Assembly (NCBI GenBank): GCA_963700745.1
Contig: CAVOYT010000002.1
Coordinates: 1-64,000, forward strand
DNA: 64,000 nt
Direction of reading: 5' to 3'
From: UBA10649 sp963700745
Lineage (GTDB): Bacteria; Actinomycetota; Actinomycetes; S36-B12
The translations under genes were made by a program, and so were the position numbers. The notes beneath the pieces were generated by a model that was not told the DNA's origin, made no database searches, and worked only from the letters and a program-made list of their open reading frames with translations. Positions 17,899-27,913 of the stretch are shown here, in pieces. Each line of letters starts with the position of its first letter. The stretch's first letter is position 1.

Positions 17899-20652
17899 AT
17901 GGCTGAAGGTCTCGATCGCCGCCTGGTCGCAGTCATGTTCACCGACATGGTCGGGTACTCAGCGCTCATGCAGGCCGACGAGGTCGTGGCGCTCGACAAA
18001 CGTGATCGATACTGGGACGCGATCGACCGCCTGCATGAGTCATTCGGCGGGACGGTCGTCCAGCGGCTCGGGGACGGCAGCATGAGCATGTTCCCCAGTG
18101 CGCTGTCGGCGGTTCAGGCGGCAGTGGCGATCCAGCGCGAGCTCGGTGCGCTCGACGTCTCGGTGCGGATCGGCATACACGTCGGCGACGTGATCGTCGA
18201 TCCCCAGAGACTGACGGGCGACGCCGTGAACATCGCTGCCCGAATCGAGTCCTTCGCCGTGGCCGGCGGGGTGATGCTCTCCGACTCCGCGAGGCAGCAG
18301 ATCGCCAATCGGAGCGACGTGCAGGTGGTCAGCGTCGGCCGCTTCCGACTGAAGAACGTGGGGAGTCCGGTCGAACTCTTCGCCGTGGCGGATAGCGGCA
18401 TCGTCGTGCCGGATCCGGCGGCGCTGGAAGGCAAGGGCGAGCGATATGCCAGCCTGCCGAGCAACCTGCCCCACTCAGGGACGCCGCTCGTCGGTCGAGA
18501 CGCCGCTCTCGAATCGCTCAGCGCACTGACTCGGGAGCATCGGATCGTGACGATCACAGGCCCCGGAGGCGTCGGGAAGACCCGGATCATGGCCGAACTC
18601 GGCCGGAAGCTCGCCGTCGAATTCCTGGACGGTGTCGCGTTCGTCGAGCTGGCCGAGGTGAACGATCCCGCAGACTTCATACCCGCGTTGGCGGATGCCT
18701 TGGATGTCAAGGAGGCCGAGGGGCGCAGTCTTGACGAGGGCATCGTCGACCTCATCGGCGACAAGAAGGCACTCCTGCTGCTGGACAACCTGGAGCAAGT
18801 GGTAACAGCGGCATCGCTGGTCGCACGCTTGCTGGAGAGCTGTCCGCAACTGCACATCGTGACGACGAGCAGGACGCTTCTGCGCATCAGCGCCGAGAGG
18901 GAGTTCGTGCTGGCCCCGCTCGACCTGCCCCCGTCGACGGACGTCCGCGCTCCCGCGGAACTGCTGACCTATCCTTCGGTCTCCCTCTTCGTCGCCCGCG
19001 CTCAGATGTCCCGCAGCGACTTCGAGCTCACGGCGGACAACGCCGACGCTGTGGCGGCCGTCTGCCGACGACTGGACGGGCTACCCCTGGCCCTCGAGTT
19101 GGCCGCTGCGCGACTTCGACTCCTTGCCCCCCGGGAACTGCTCGATCGCCTCGACCACGCTCTCAACGTGCTCACCTCGGGTCCTCGTGATGTGCCCGAG
19201 CGGCAGCAGACGCTGCGGGCCACCATCGACTGGAGCTATTCCCTCCTCACCGGGTCGGAGCAGCGGTTCTTCCGGCGCATGGCCGTGTTCGCGGGCGAGG
19301 GCACGCTGGCGGACGTCCAAGCCGTGTGTGCGGACTCGGGGTCGGCAAGCCTTGACGATCTCGAGTCGCTAGTCGACAAGGCCCTCGTTCAGGTCGACGG
19401 CCGGGACACCCGGCTCCGGATGCTTCAGACGATCGCGGAATTCGCGGGGGAGGAACTCGACGCCTCGGGCGAGCGCGAAGCGACGGCACTTCGGCACGCG
19501 CACCGATACGCGACCGTCGTGCGAGAGATCCGAGATGACACTGAGGCCGACCACCAGGCGCGTGCCGTGGAACGCGGGATAGTTGAGGAGGGCAACCTGC
19601 TTAGGGCACTCGACACCCTCCTGCAGGCAGCCCAGTCAGGAGATGCAGCTGCATGCGAGGCCGGCATGCAGATGTGCGGTGACCTCTTCCTGCACTGGCA
19701 CATCCGCGGCAAGAACATCACCGCACGGGAGTATGCGACATCCTTCCTTGCTGCCGATGCTGAACGGACTCCCACCGTGGGGCGATCAGCAGCGCTCGCC
19801 ACGGCCGGTCTGACCTCCTGGGTCCTCGGCAAGTACGAGCAGGCCAACGAGGAGTGGTCCGAGGCCTACCGCATCGCGGTAGAGCTGGATGCCGGACGTG
19901 AGATCTGCATCGCCTCTCACTTGTGGGGCCTCGGACTGCTCGGATTCGACCTTGATGCCGGGATGAGGCTCACGAGAGAGAGCATCGATCGAAGCCATGC
20001 CCTCGGCTTCCAGTGGAACGAAGGCTTCGCGTCCACTGTCGACGGCATTCTCCAAACCGTCGCGGGCCGTCCGGATGCCGCACGGGCGAGCTACGAGCGC
20101 GCGCTCGGCATCCAACGCCGGATCGGCGACGAGGAGGGCGCGGGAGTCACGCTCAGCGGTCTCGCACAGCTGGCGGCCGTTCGAGGGGACTTCTCCGAAT
20201 CTGTCGACCTGTACCAGAAGTCACTCGCTGCATTCGAGGCAGTCGGCGACCGCGCCGAGCAGGCGCGGATCCTGGACGAGCTGGCGGGGCTGCACTTGCG
20301 CCACGATGATTCATCGCAGGCGCGGAACTACCTGCTCGAAGCTGTTCAGGCCTATACCGATGTCGCCAGTGTTCGTGGGATCGGACTGTCACTCCTTGGC
20401 CTGGCGGCCTGCGAGGCGCGAGAAGACCGGCCAACGCGGGCGGTGCAGATCGCCGCGGCCGCCGAAGTCTTCGCGAATGAAGAGGGGATCGTCAACGTCT
20501 ACGCCGAACAGATCCCGGGTCTGGAGGTTGTTGAGCAGGCGCGGGCTCGACTCTCCGTCGAGGACGCGGCGCATGCCGCCGACGTGGGCAGTCGGCTCAC
20601 GATGAAGGAGGCACTGGACCTTGCCCGTTCGAGCCAGGTGACCGCTTCCTAG
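17899..20652 (+). CDS. Class III nucleotidyl cyclase-STAND ATPase-TPR regulator
   Basis: An intact 917-aa multidomain protein. Residues 9-165 form a class III cyclase domain with metal Asp in FTDMVGY and GDG, and Asn/Arg in GDAVNIAARIE. The residue that usually selects the purine (Lys three places before GDG) is Gln56. Residues about 200-480 are a STAND/NB-ARC ATPase with Walker A GPGGVGKTR (221-229) and Walker B ALLLLDN. The C-terminal half is TPR-like helical repeats. There is no DNA-binding domain, so it probably signals through cNMP or protein contacts. Confidence 0.85.
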   Translation: MAEGLDRRLVAVMFTDMVGYSALMQADEVVALDKRDRYWDAIDRLHESFGGTVVQRLGDGSMSMFPSALSAVQAAVAIQRELGALDVSVRIGIHVGDVIVDPQRLTGDAVNIAARIESFAVAGGVMLSDSARQQIANRSDVQVVSVGRFRLKNVGSPVELFAVADSGIVVPDPAALEGKGERYASLPSNLPHSGTPLVGRDAALESLSALTREHRIVTITGPGGVGKTRIMAELGRKLAVEFLDGVAFVELAEVNDPADFIPALADALDVKEAEGRSLDEGIVDLIGDKKALLLLDNLEQVVTAASLVARLLESCPQLHIVTTSRTLLRISAEREFVLAPLDLPPSTDVRAPAELLTYPSVSLFVARAQMSRSDFELTADNADAVAAVCRRLDGLPLALELAAARLRLLAPRELLDRLDHALNVLTSGPRDVPERQQTLRATIDWSYSLLTGSEQRFFRRMAVFAGEGTLADVQAVCADSGSASLDDLESLVDKALVQVDGRDTRLRMLQTIAEFAGEELDASGEREATALRHAHRYATVVREIRDDTEADHQARAVERGIVEEGNLLRALDTLLQAAQSGDAAACEAGMQMCGDLFLHWHIRGKNITAREYATSFLAADAERTPTVGRSAALATAGLTSWVLGKYEQANEEWSEAYRIAVELDAGREICIASHLWGLGLLGFDLDAGMRLTRESIDRSHALGFQWNEGFASTVDGILQTVAGRPDAARASYERALGIQRRIGDEEGAGVTLSGLAQLAAVRGDFSESVDLYQKSLAAFEAVGDRAEQARILDELAGLHLRHDDSSQARNYLLEAVQAYTDVASVRGIGLSLLGLAACEAREDRPTRAVQIAAAAEVFANEEGIVNVYAEQIPGLEVVEQARARLSVEDAAHAADVGSRLTMKEALDLARSSQVTAS

Positions 20653-20787
20653 TGATTCCGCGGACGCTAATTCCGCTGGTCGGGCCACTCGCGAATTGGC
20701 GGTCCGGCGCCGATAGCTCGGGGCCCAATGTCGACACCAGCAACCTGCCTGACCACAATGCTGCTCCAGCAGACATGGGAGGGTCTT

Positions 20788-21282
20788 GTGACCAGAGTTC
20801 GGCCGGGACGCCTGGCGCCGGCGATACCAGCGAGCGGGGCCGTGGTGTTTCTCATCGGGATGCGCATCAACCGGCTGTGGGAGGTCTGGCGGTGGGTGCC
20901 GGTGGCCGTCGCGATGCCCCGCATGCTGGTGGAACTGGCGAAGAACCCCGACTTGGGGCTGCTGGGCCGGCCGAGGACGTTCGTGTCCGGGCGCACGATC
21001 ATGGTCTGGCAGCAGTGGTCGTCCTTCGAGGACCTTGAGGCCTACGCCCGGTCGGCCGATCGGGTCCACCTGCCCGCGTGGGGCGCGTTCAACCGGCGCT
21101 CCCGGGGCAACGCCTCGGTAGGGATCTTTCACGAGACCTACCTGGTGGATCAGGCCACCGCTGAGGGTGTCTACGTCAACATGCCACCGCTGGGTCTGGG
21201 AGCCGCCTTCGGCACGCAACCCGCCGATGGGAAGTCCCGTACCGCGGCGGGCCGTCTGGGACGTACGGCACCGCCCGACTGA
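20788..21282 (+). CDS. DUF4188-family protein
   Basis: A 164-aa protein matching DUF4188 proteins (GMRINRLWEVWRWVPVAVAM; MVWQQWSSFEDLEAYAR), which have a dimeric alpha/beta-barrel, monooxygenase-like fold. The function of the family is not settled. I chose the GTG at 20788 because tgggagggtctt lies just before it; upstream ATGs (20728, 20758) have no ribosome site. It lies about 135 bp upstream of a coupled membrane-protein trio and may be co-transcribed with it. Confidence 0.7.
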   Translation: MTRVRPGRLAPAIPASGAVVFLIGMRINRLWEVWRWVPVAVAMPRMLVELAKNPDLGLLGRPRTFVSGRTIMVWQQWSSFEDLEAYARSADRVHLPAWGAFNRRSRGNASVGIFHETYLVDQATAEGVYVNMPPLGLGAAFGTQPADGKSRTAAGRLGRTAPPD

Positions 21283-21417
21283 ATCCCGGGGGACGGCTGC
21301 TCAGCCGAATCACCACCGCGGTCACATCATCTGGTGATGTGCGGTCACCACGTCGGTCCCTAGCGTCCCTGACATGGCCGGACACCCCGCTCGGCCCGCA
21401 GGGACAAGGAGTCCGTC

Positions 21418-22101
21418 ATGACCATCACCACCACCGGCCTCACGCGCGCGGCCGGCCTGAGCGCCGCCGCCGCGGGGCTGATCTTCATCGCAGTCCAGAT
21501 CAACCACCCGCCGATGGACGTGGCCTCGGTCGAAACGACCGAGTGGATCGTGCGCAACTCGGCGAAGGTGGCTCATGGGCGCCCTGGCGCTCGTCGGCAT
21601 CACGGGCATGTACCTGCGCCAGGTCCGGCAGGTCGGCCTGCTCGGGCTCATCGGCTACCTCCTGCTTCGGCGCCGGCTACCTCCTCATGTTCAGCACCGA
21701 GGTCATCTCGGCCTATGTCCTCCCGAGCCTCGTGAACCTCGCGCCGGGCTACGTCAACGACATCCTGGTTGCGGCCGCGGGAGGCACCCCCGTCGGGGAC
21801 ATCGGCGCGATGACAGACCGTGCTCGCCGTCACCGGCGCCGGCTACATGGTCGGAGGCCTCATCTTCGGCGTCGCCCTGTTCCGGGCTCGCATCCTGGCT
21901 CGGTGGGCAGCGGCCCTCCTCGCGGTAGGCACCATCGCGACCGCGTCGCTGGCCGTCCTGCCCGAGTCCTTCAACCGCCCGATGGCCATCCCGGTCGGCG
22001 TCGCCCTGATCGGACTCGGCCTCTCACTGTGGCGCAACCCGGGCTCTCCCGCTGCTGACACTGCCGTCGAGGCCGCGCGCATCGAGCCCGTGACCGTCTG
22101 A
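21418..22101 (+). CDS. Multispanning membrane protein, three frameshifts
   Basis: The protein has about six predicted membrane segments: LSAAAAGLIFIAVQI, MGALALVGITGMYL, GYLLMFSTEVISAYVLPSL, AVTGAGYMVGGLIFGVALF, AAALLAVGTIATASLAVL and a final IPVGVALIGLGLSLW. Reading continues through breaks near 21573, 21670 and 21822. The repaired length is about 228 aa. Its stop overlaps the next start (TGATG), so it is coupled to the DUF2306 gene. I do not recognise a named function. Confidence 0.6.
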
Positions 22102-22827
22102 TGAGCACTCCTCGGACATCGGTGCTGCCGGGGCGATCGCCCCGGCAGCACCGGCAGCGCAGCTGGCCCGTGCCGGCCGCCCTGCTCGTGCTCAGCGCCA
22201 TCCCGGTTCTGGCCGGCGTGTTCCGAGTGGTCCAGCTGCTGGGCGGGCCCGAGCTGATCCCGGCCGACCACCGGTTCGCGGGATTCCCGCTCCCCCTGGT
22301 GGCCCACATCGTCGGCGCAATCGTGTTCCTGGTCGTCGGGGCCTTCCAGCTCGTGCCGCGGTTCCGCCGCAACCACCCCGGCTGGCACCGCCGTGCCGGT
22401 CGGGTCCTGGCCGTGGCCGGCCTGCTCGTCGCCGGCTCAGCGCTCTGGATGACCCTCTTCTACGAGGCGAAGCCCGGGACCGGCTCCCTGCTCTACGTGC
22501 TGCGCCTGGTGTTCGCCTCCGCGATGGCCATCTGCCTGGTCCTCGGCGTCACGACGATCCGGCGCGGCGACGTCGCCGCGCACCGCGCCTGGATGATCCG
22601 CGGCTACGCGATTGGCCTAGCCGCCGGGACGCAGGCGTTCACGGGAGGACTCGGCGGCGCGCTGTTCGGCACCGGCGTACTTCAGAAGGACCTCGCCATG
22701 GGATCCGCATGGGTGATCAACCTGGCTGTCGCGGAGTGGGCCATCCGCCGCAACAGCGGTTCTGCTCCGTCGCGCCGCTCTGTCCGCGGCGGCCGACGTT
22801 CCATCACGTGTGGGAGCACCGTCGTGA
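22101..22827 (+). CDS. DUF2306 membrane protein, one frameshift near its end
   Basis: The protein has about 242 aa and five to six membrane helices, with the DUF2306 pattern LVAHIVGAIVFLVVGAFQL, HPGWHRRAGRVLAVAGLL and AHRAWMIRGYAIGLAAGTQA. His and Arg residues flank the helices, as in this cytochrome-b561-like group. As written the frame runs on to 23126. Removing one T near 22764 gives the ending VPSRVGAPS with a stop at 22825-22827. That stop overlaps the GTG of the next gene (GTGA), which supports the repair. Confidence 0.75.
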
Positions 22828-23052
22828 CACCGCACCGACCACCGGACGTACCAACTGCGCGTCGTGGGGCACCTCGACGATCGCTGGTCGAGCTGGTTCG
22901 CGGAGTTCATCATCGCCCGCGACGACGACGGCACGTGCACACTCACCGGCCCGGTGGCCGACCAGGCGCAGTTGCACGGCGTCCTCGCTCGACTGCGCGA
23001 CATCGGTGCCACCCTGCTGTCGCTGAGCTCGATGGACAGCGACGAGCAGTGA
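22824..23052 (+). CDS. Small conserved-looking protein coupled to DUF2306
   Basis: A protein of about 75 aa starting at the GTG at 22824 (gggag nine bases upstream). After one extra G near 22848 it continues YQLRVVGHLDDRWSSWFAEF and ends LLSLSSMDSDEQ. The pattern of a short beta-strand start, aromatic residues and a C-terminal helix with VLARLRDIGATLLSL resembles small ACT/BON-sized proteins found beside MalT-type LuxR regulators. I infer a sensor or modulator role, with low certainty. The convergent LuxR gene ends 13 bp away. Confidence 0.55.
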
Positions 23053-23064
23053 GTCGTCGTCGGC

Positions 23065-25828
23065 TCAGCGTCCGGTCAGCAGACCCAGCTCGCGGCCGCG
23101 TCGCACGGCGGCGCGGCGGTTGTTGACGCCGAGCTTCGCGTAGATGCTCTTGGTGTGCGATCGCATGGTGTTGAGCGACACGAACAGGCGCTGGGCGATC
23201 TCGGGTCCATCGAGCTCGGTATCGAGCAGCTGTAGGACCTCGAGTTCGCGGGCGCTCAACGGCTCCGGAAGACCGCTCGACTCAGCCGACTCCTCCGTGC
23301 CGTGGGCAGAAGCGTCGGCGACCTGGACCCGGCAGGCTGACAGCAGAGTTCGTGCGTGCGGCACGGCATCCGGGGCTTTGGGCAAGGGACTCGACCAGCG
23401 GTGCGACGAGCGCACCGTGCCGCGCGAAGGCGCGCACCTGGCCTTCGGGTTCGGCCAGTCGCACAGCCCGGTCCAGGAGCGTCAGCGCGGTGCTCGCATC
23501 ACCGCGAGCGTGGGCGGTCAGCGCCTGGAGGACGAGCACCTCGATCACCGTGGCGTCCCTGCCGCCGGCCGTCGCGGCGTCGAGCAGGCGCTGGAGGAGG
23601 CGGTCGACGTCGATGAGGGCGTCCCGGTCGCCGGAGTGGCTGCCGCGGGCGAGCATGGCCTCGGCGAGAGTCACGTGCTCGAACTCACGCAGGTAGGACA
23701 GCTCCTGCGACGCCGTCACGTCGTGGTCGTGGGCCCATCGTTCCGCGGACTCCAGGTCGCCGAGCCGGATCTGCAGCCGGGCGGCGGCGGCGTGCAGCGG
23801 TCGCACATTCGGGGAGAAGTCGCCCAGGTACACCTGCTGCGCCTCCACCAGAAGCTCGAGGGCTCCAGCGAGGTCACCGTCGGCCTCGGCAAGCATTGCT
23901 GCGACCACCCGAGACCGATACGCGTACTGTGGCAGGCCGCGTTCCTCGCCCAGGTGACGAGCCGCGGCGAGCTGGTCCCGTGCGGTCTCGAGGTGGCCAC
24001 GCTCCAGTGCCACTTCGGCATGGCCGACGTGGATGTCCGCGGTCCCACGCGGCACCTCTCCGGTCGCGCCCGCCACGCGCAGGGCCTCGTCGTAGGTGGC
24101 ATGTGCAGCGCGCAGGTGTCCCTGGGCCATCTGGATCTCGGCCACAGTCAGGTAGCACCCAAGGGCGTCTGAGACGTGCTTGGCTCGGCGCAGTCCGTCG
24201 ATGCACGTCGCATAGGAGCGGCGCGCCGCGTCCAACTCGCCACAGGCCCAGTGTGCGAGCCCGGACAGCCCGGCAGCGCCTGCCGGGACGACGTCATCTT
24301 CTGGGGTGGCTCTGTCGATCGCTCGTCGTGCGTGGAGGTGCGTGGCAGGGAAGTCCCCGGATACGAGAGAGAGGCCGGCCCAGTACATCTCGACGGCCGC
24401 CGGAATCCTTGCGAGCTCGGTGACGTCGACGCAGACGACCTGGCTCCCCGGTCGTGCGGCGACGTCTCCGTCCGGCGCGAGGCACGCGTGGATCGCGGGC
24501 AGTTGGCGTTCGATCTGGCGGAGGCGCCGTCCGACGTCCCCGAACTCGTTGCTGGACATCAGGGCGCCAGCGAATGTGATGGCGAGGACGGGGCGCCGCT
24601 GCACGACCTCGTCCGGCAGGTCGTCGAGCCAGCGCCGGAGCGTGACCTCCTGCCGGTTGCGCTGCAGAGTCGGGGTGGCCGCCTCGACGAGATCGGCGGC
24701 CCTGTCGACGTCGCCGGCAGCCAGCGCGTGGCGCACGGCCGGGATGGGCTCGCCCGCGTCGTCATACCAGCGGCTGGCGCGCAGATGGAGTTCCGGCATG
24801 AGGTGGGGTTGCTCGCTGCGGAGGTGCGATTGCAGGACGTCCGCGAACAGGTGGTGATAGCGGTACCAGCGGCGCTGGTCGTCCAGTGGCACCAGGAACA
24901 GGTTCGCGCGCTCCAGCCTTTCGAGCATCGCCCGGCTGCCGGTTCGTTCGAGGACGGCGTCGCACAGTTCCCCGCTGAGTACGTCGAGGATCGAGGTTCG
25001 CTCGAGGAAGTCCCGGACTTCGTCGGTCTGGCGGGACAGCACCTCGTCCGCGAGGTAGTCGACGATGTGGCGATCGGTCCCGGCGAAGCCTGCGATGAAG
25101 TCGGCGACGTCGTCTCGGCCCTGCATCGACAGGGAGGCCAGCTGCAGTGCTGCCGCCCACCCCTCGGTCCGGGACTCGAGGGTCGCCACGTCGGCCGGAG
25201 CGACGGGCAGGCCGCTCACGTCGGTGAGGTAGGAGGCCGTCTCGTCGATGGTGAAGCGGAGGTCGCGAGCGCGGATCTCGACGAGCTCGCCGCGGGCGCG
25301 CACGCGCGACAGCGGGAGGTTGGGGTCGGCGCGGGTGCTGACCACGACGTGCAGGTTCGGGGGCCGGTGCTCGAGCAGGAAGGTCATCCCCTCGGCCACC
25401 TCGGGGCCGTCGGCAAGGTGGTAGTCGTCGAGGATCAGGTCCACCTCGGTCGGCTGCGTGACGACCTCGTTGAGGACGGCGGTCAGCATCGTCCGGGTCG
25501 CGGGCTGGCCTGCTGCCAGCAGCGGTAGGACGCTCGCCCCGACGCCGGGCGCGGCAGCGTCCAGCGCCGTGACGACATAGAGCCAGAACGAGCCCGCGTG
25601 GCTGTCGGACTCGTCGAGCGACACGAACGCCGCCGTCCGCGGCTCGGTCGCTGAGCGCGCCAGCCAGGAGGCGAGGACGGTGGTCTTGCCGAAGCCGGCG
25701 GGGGCCGAGATGAGGGTGAGCGTCGCCTCGGCGCCGGCGTCCATGAGGGCTGTGAGCCGCGGACGGGGCACCAGATTGCCGCGCAACTGCGGCGCGGAGA
25801 ATTTGGTCCTGACGAGGGTGCTGGCCAT
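23065..25828 (-). CDS. MalT-like LuxR-family ATP-dependent regulator, one frameshift
   Basis: A large regulator of about 920 aa. The N-terminal STAND ATPase has Walker A APAGFGKTT (residues 42-50) and Walker B VDLILDDYH. The middle is TPR-like helical repeats, and the C-terminal LuxR helix-turn-helix starts at LSARELEVLQLLDTELDGPE and includes NTMRSHTKSIYAKLGVNNR. The frame breaks near 23383 (an extra A in caaag). It converges on the DUF4188, membrane-protein, DUF2306 and small-protein genes and could activate them or an unlinked target. The inducer is unknown. Confidence 0.85.
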
Positions 25829-25977
25829 GTTCGCTCCGCTCGAGGGGCCGATGATCGGACTGTAGTCATCCGCCGACCCGCCGGTGCCTCAGTGCCAGCA
25901 TCGGAAGCCACTCGGTTCGCGCCAGTGTCGGGCCGCGCAAACCGAAGGACGTCCAAGGGTCCTAGGGCTGCCGCTCG

Positions 25978-26289
25978 TCACGGGCCTTGCGCGTCGCGGT
26001 TCCAGAAGGTCAGCGGCCTCAGTGCGGGACTCATCGCCGCCAGCGCATCGACGAGGAGCCAGTCGAAATGCGGGTACGCGGCCAGCGATGGTTCCAGTGA
26101 ATCGGAGACGACCACGGACGCCAGGGCATGTCGCAAGAGTTGCGACTGGGCCGAACTGAGTCGCCAGAAGGTCTCGGACTTGCCATCGGGTCCTTCAACC
26201 CTTCGACAGATGGCATAGCCCTGATCAGGAGTTCCCGAGGCATCAATGGTGACGACGGCGGAGTCAACACGACCTTCGTAGACCTGCAC
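25978..26289 (-). CDS. Hypothetical protein
   Basis: A 103-aa protein if the GTG at 26289 is used, because ggagcg lies about nine bases upstream. A TTG at 26334 would extend it to 118 aa. It starts QVYEGRVDSAVVTIDASG and has no clear signal peptide, membrane helix or motif. It is divergent from zwf across about 220 bp. I do not recognise a family. Confidence 0.5.
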   Translation of the reverse strand: MQVYEGRVDSAVVTIDASGTPDQGYAICRRVEGPDGKSETFWRLSSAQSQLLRHALASVVVSDSLEPSLAAYPHFDWLLVDALAAMSPALRPLTFWNRDAQGP

Positions 26290-26509
26290 GACACGCGCTC
26301 CTGGACGGGGGTGTTGCTCGATTCTCCCCTTCAACCTATGGTCCTTCAGTCCGCAGCCGACGCGAAATTCGACGATCGCTTCGCCATTCGACCTGTGATG
26401 CCCCCGCAGCGAGCCCCCTGGAGGGCCGGTGGCGTAGCGTCACGGCGGGACACCGGACAGGCGCGACCGCGGACCTGTCGACCAGCCCATGAGAAGGGGC
26501 CGGCGAGCC

Positions 26510-27913
26510 ATGACGGATGCTCGGACGAACCTGGATGCCGACGTTCTCGTGATCTTCGGGATCACCGGTGACCTTGCGCGGGTGATGACCTTCCGCTCGC
26601 TGTACCGGCTCGAGCGCCGAGGACTCCTGTCGTGCCCGATCGTGGGCGTTGCGGTGGACGACTGGACGCTCGACCAGCTCATCGAACGGGCGCGCACGTC
26701 GATCGTCGCCACGGGGGAGCCACTGGACGAGGAGGTCTTCGCTCGCCTGACGGCCCGACTGTCCTACGTGCAGGGCGACTTCTCGGACGCATCGACCTAC
26801 GCCCGGGTCGGCGAGGCCATCGCCGGCACGTCACTGCCCGTGTTCTACCTGGAGATTCCGCCGTTCCTCTTCGCAACCGTCATCAAGGGTCTGGCGGAGG
26901 CCGGCCTGACCAAGACGGCCCGTGTCGTGGTGGAGAAGCCCTTCGGCCATGACCAGGAGTCCGCGCATGCGCTTGGCCGAGGAGCTGCACCAGTACGTCG
27001 AGGAGTCCCAGCTGTACCGGATCGACCACTACCTCGGGAAGATGGGCGTGGAGGAGATCCTCTTCCTGCGCTTCGCCAATCGGCTGTTCGAGCCGGTGTG
27101 GAACAGCAACCACGTGGAGTCGGTCCACATCACGATGGCCGAGGACGTTCGGTGTCGATGGCCGGGGCCGGTTCTACGAGCCAGTCGGCGCCTTGCGCGA
27201 TGTGGTGGTCAACCACCTGATGCAGGTGGTCGCGGTCGCGGCGATGGAGCCGCCGGCAGGTGGCACGCCGAGGGACTTCAAGGACGCCGTGACCACGACC
27301 TTCCGCGCGATCCGGCCGGCCGACCCGGAGCACTATGTGCGGGGCCAGTACGACGGCTACCGGGACGTCGACGGGGTGGCCGCCGATTCGACCACCGAGA
27401 CGTTCACGGCCCTGCGCCTCGACGTCGAGAACTGGCGCTGGGCCGGAGTGCCGTTCTTCATCCGGGCGGGCAAGGGACTGCCCCTCACCCAGACGGAGGT
27501 CCGACTGGTGTTCAAGCACGCTCCGCAGCTCGGGTTCGCGGTGGCGGCGAAGCGGACCGAGCCCGAACCAGCTGGTGATCCGGCTTGACCCGTCGACCGG
27601 GGTGCGGATGGTCGTGGACGCGCGTCGCGCTGACGAAAGCCACGCCGCGCCGATCGAGCTCGATGTCACCTTCGCCGAGATGGGCGGGGAGGGCGCCACC
27701 CCGTACGAGGTGCTCCTGCATGCCGCGATGACTGGCAAGGACGCCCGCTTCACCCGTCAGGACGGCATCGAGGAGTGCTGGCGGATCATGCAGCCGCTCA
27801 TCGACGCTCCACCCCCCGTGCACGTCTACGAGCGCGGTTCCTGGGGCCCGGCCGAGGCCGATGCCCTCGTCGCCGACGCCGGCGGCTGGTACAACCCGTG
27901 GACCCCTGCATGA
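26510..27913 (+). CDS. zwf: Glucose-6-phosphate dehydrogenase, three frameshifts
   Basis: This enzyme oxidises glucose-6-phosphate to 6-phosphogluconolactone with NADP+, the first step of the oxidative pentose phosphate pathway. It shows the dinucleotide motif VIFGITGDLAR, the substrate-binding VVEKPFGHD and the active-site YRIDHYLGKMGVEEI with catalytic His. Breaks near 26979, 27148 and 27566 are each repaired by removing one base. The repaired length is about 466 aa, normal for the family. Its TGA overlaps the ATG of the next gene (ATGA). The start is at 26510, after gagaagggg. Confidence 0.9.

Noticed and set aside
22828..23126. C-terminal extension of the DUF2306 frame
   Set aside because: Arg-rich read-through after a frameshift. 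Repairing one base gives a stop at 22827 that overlaps the next start.
24176..25528. Open frame of 450 codons on the plus strand
   Set aside because: Antisense to the LuxR regulator, with no recognisable domain.
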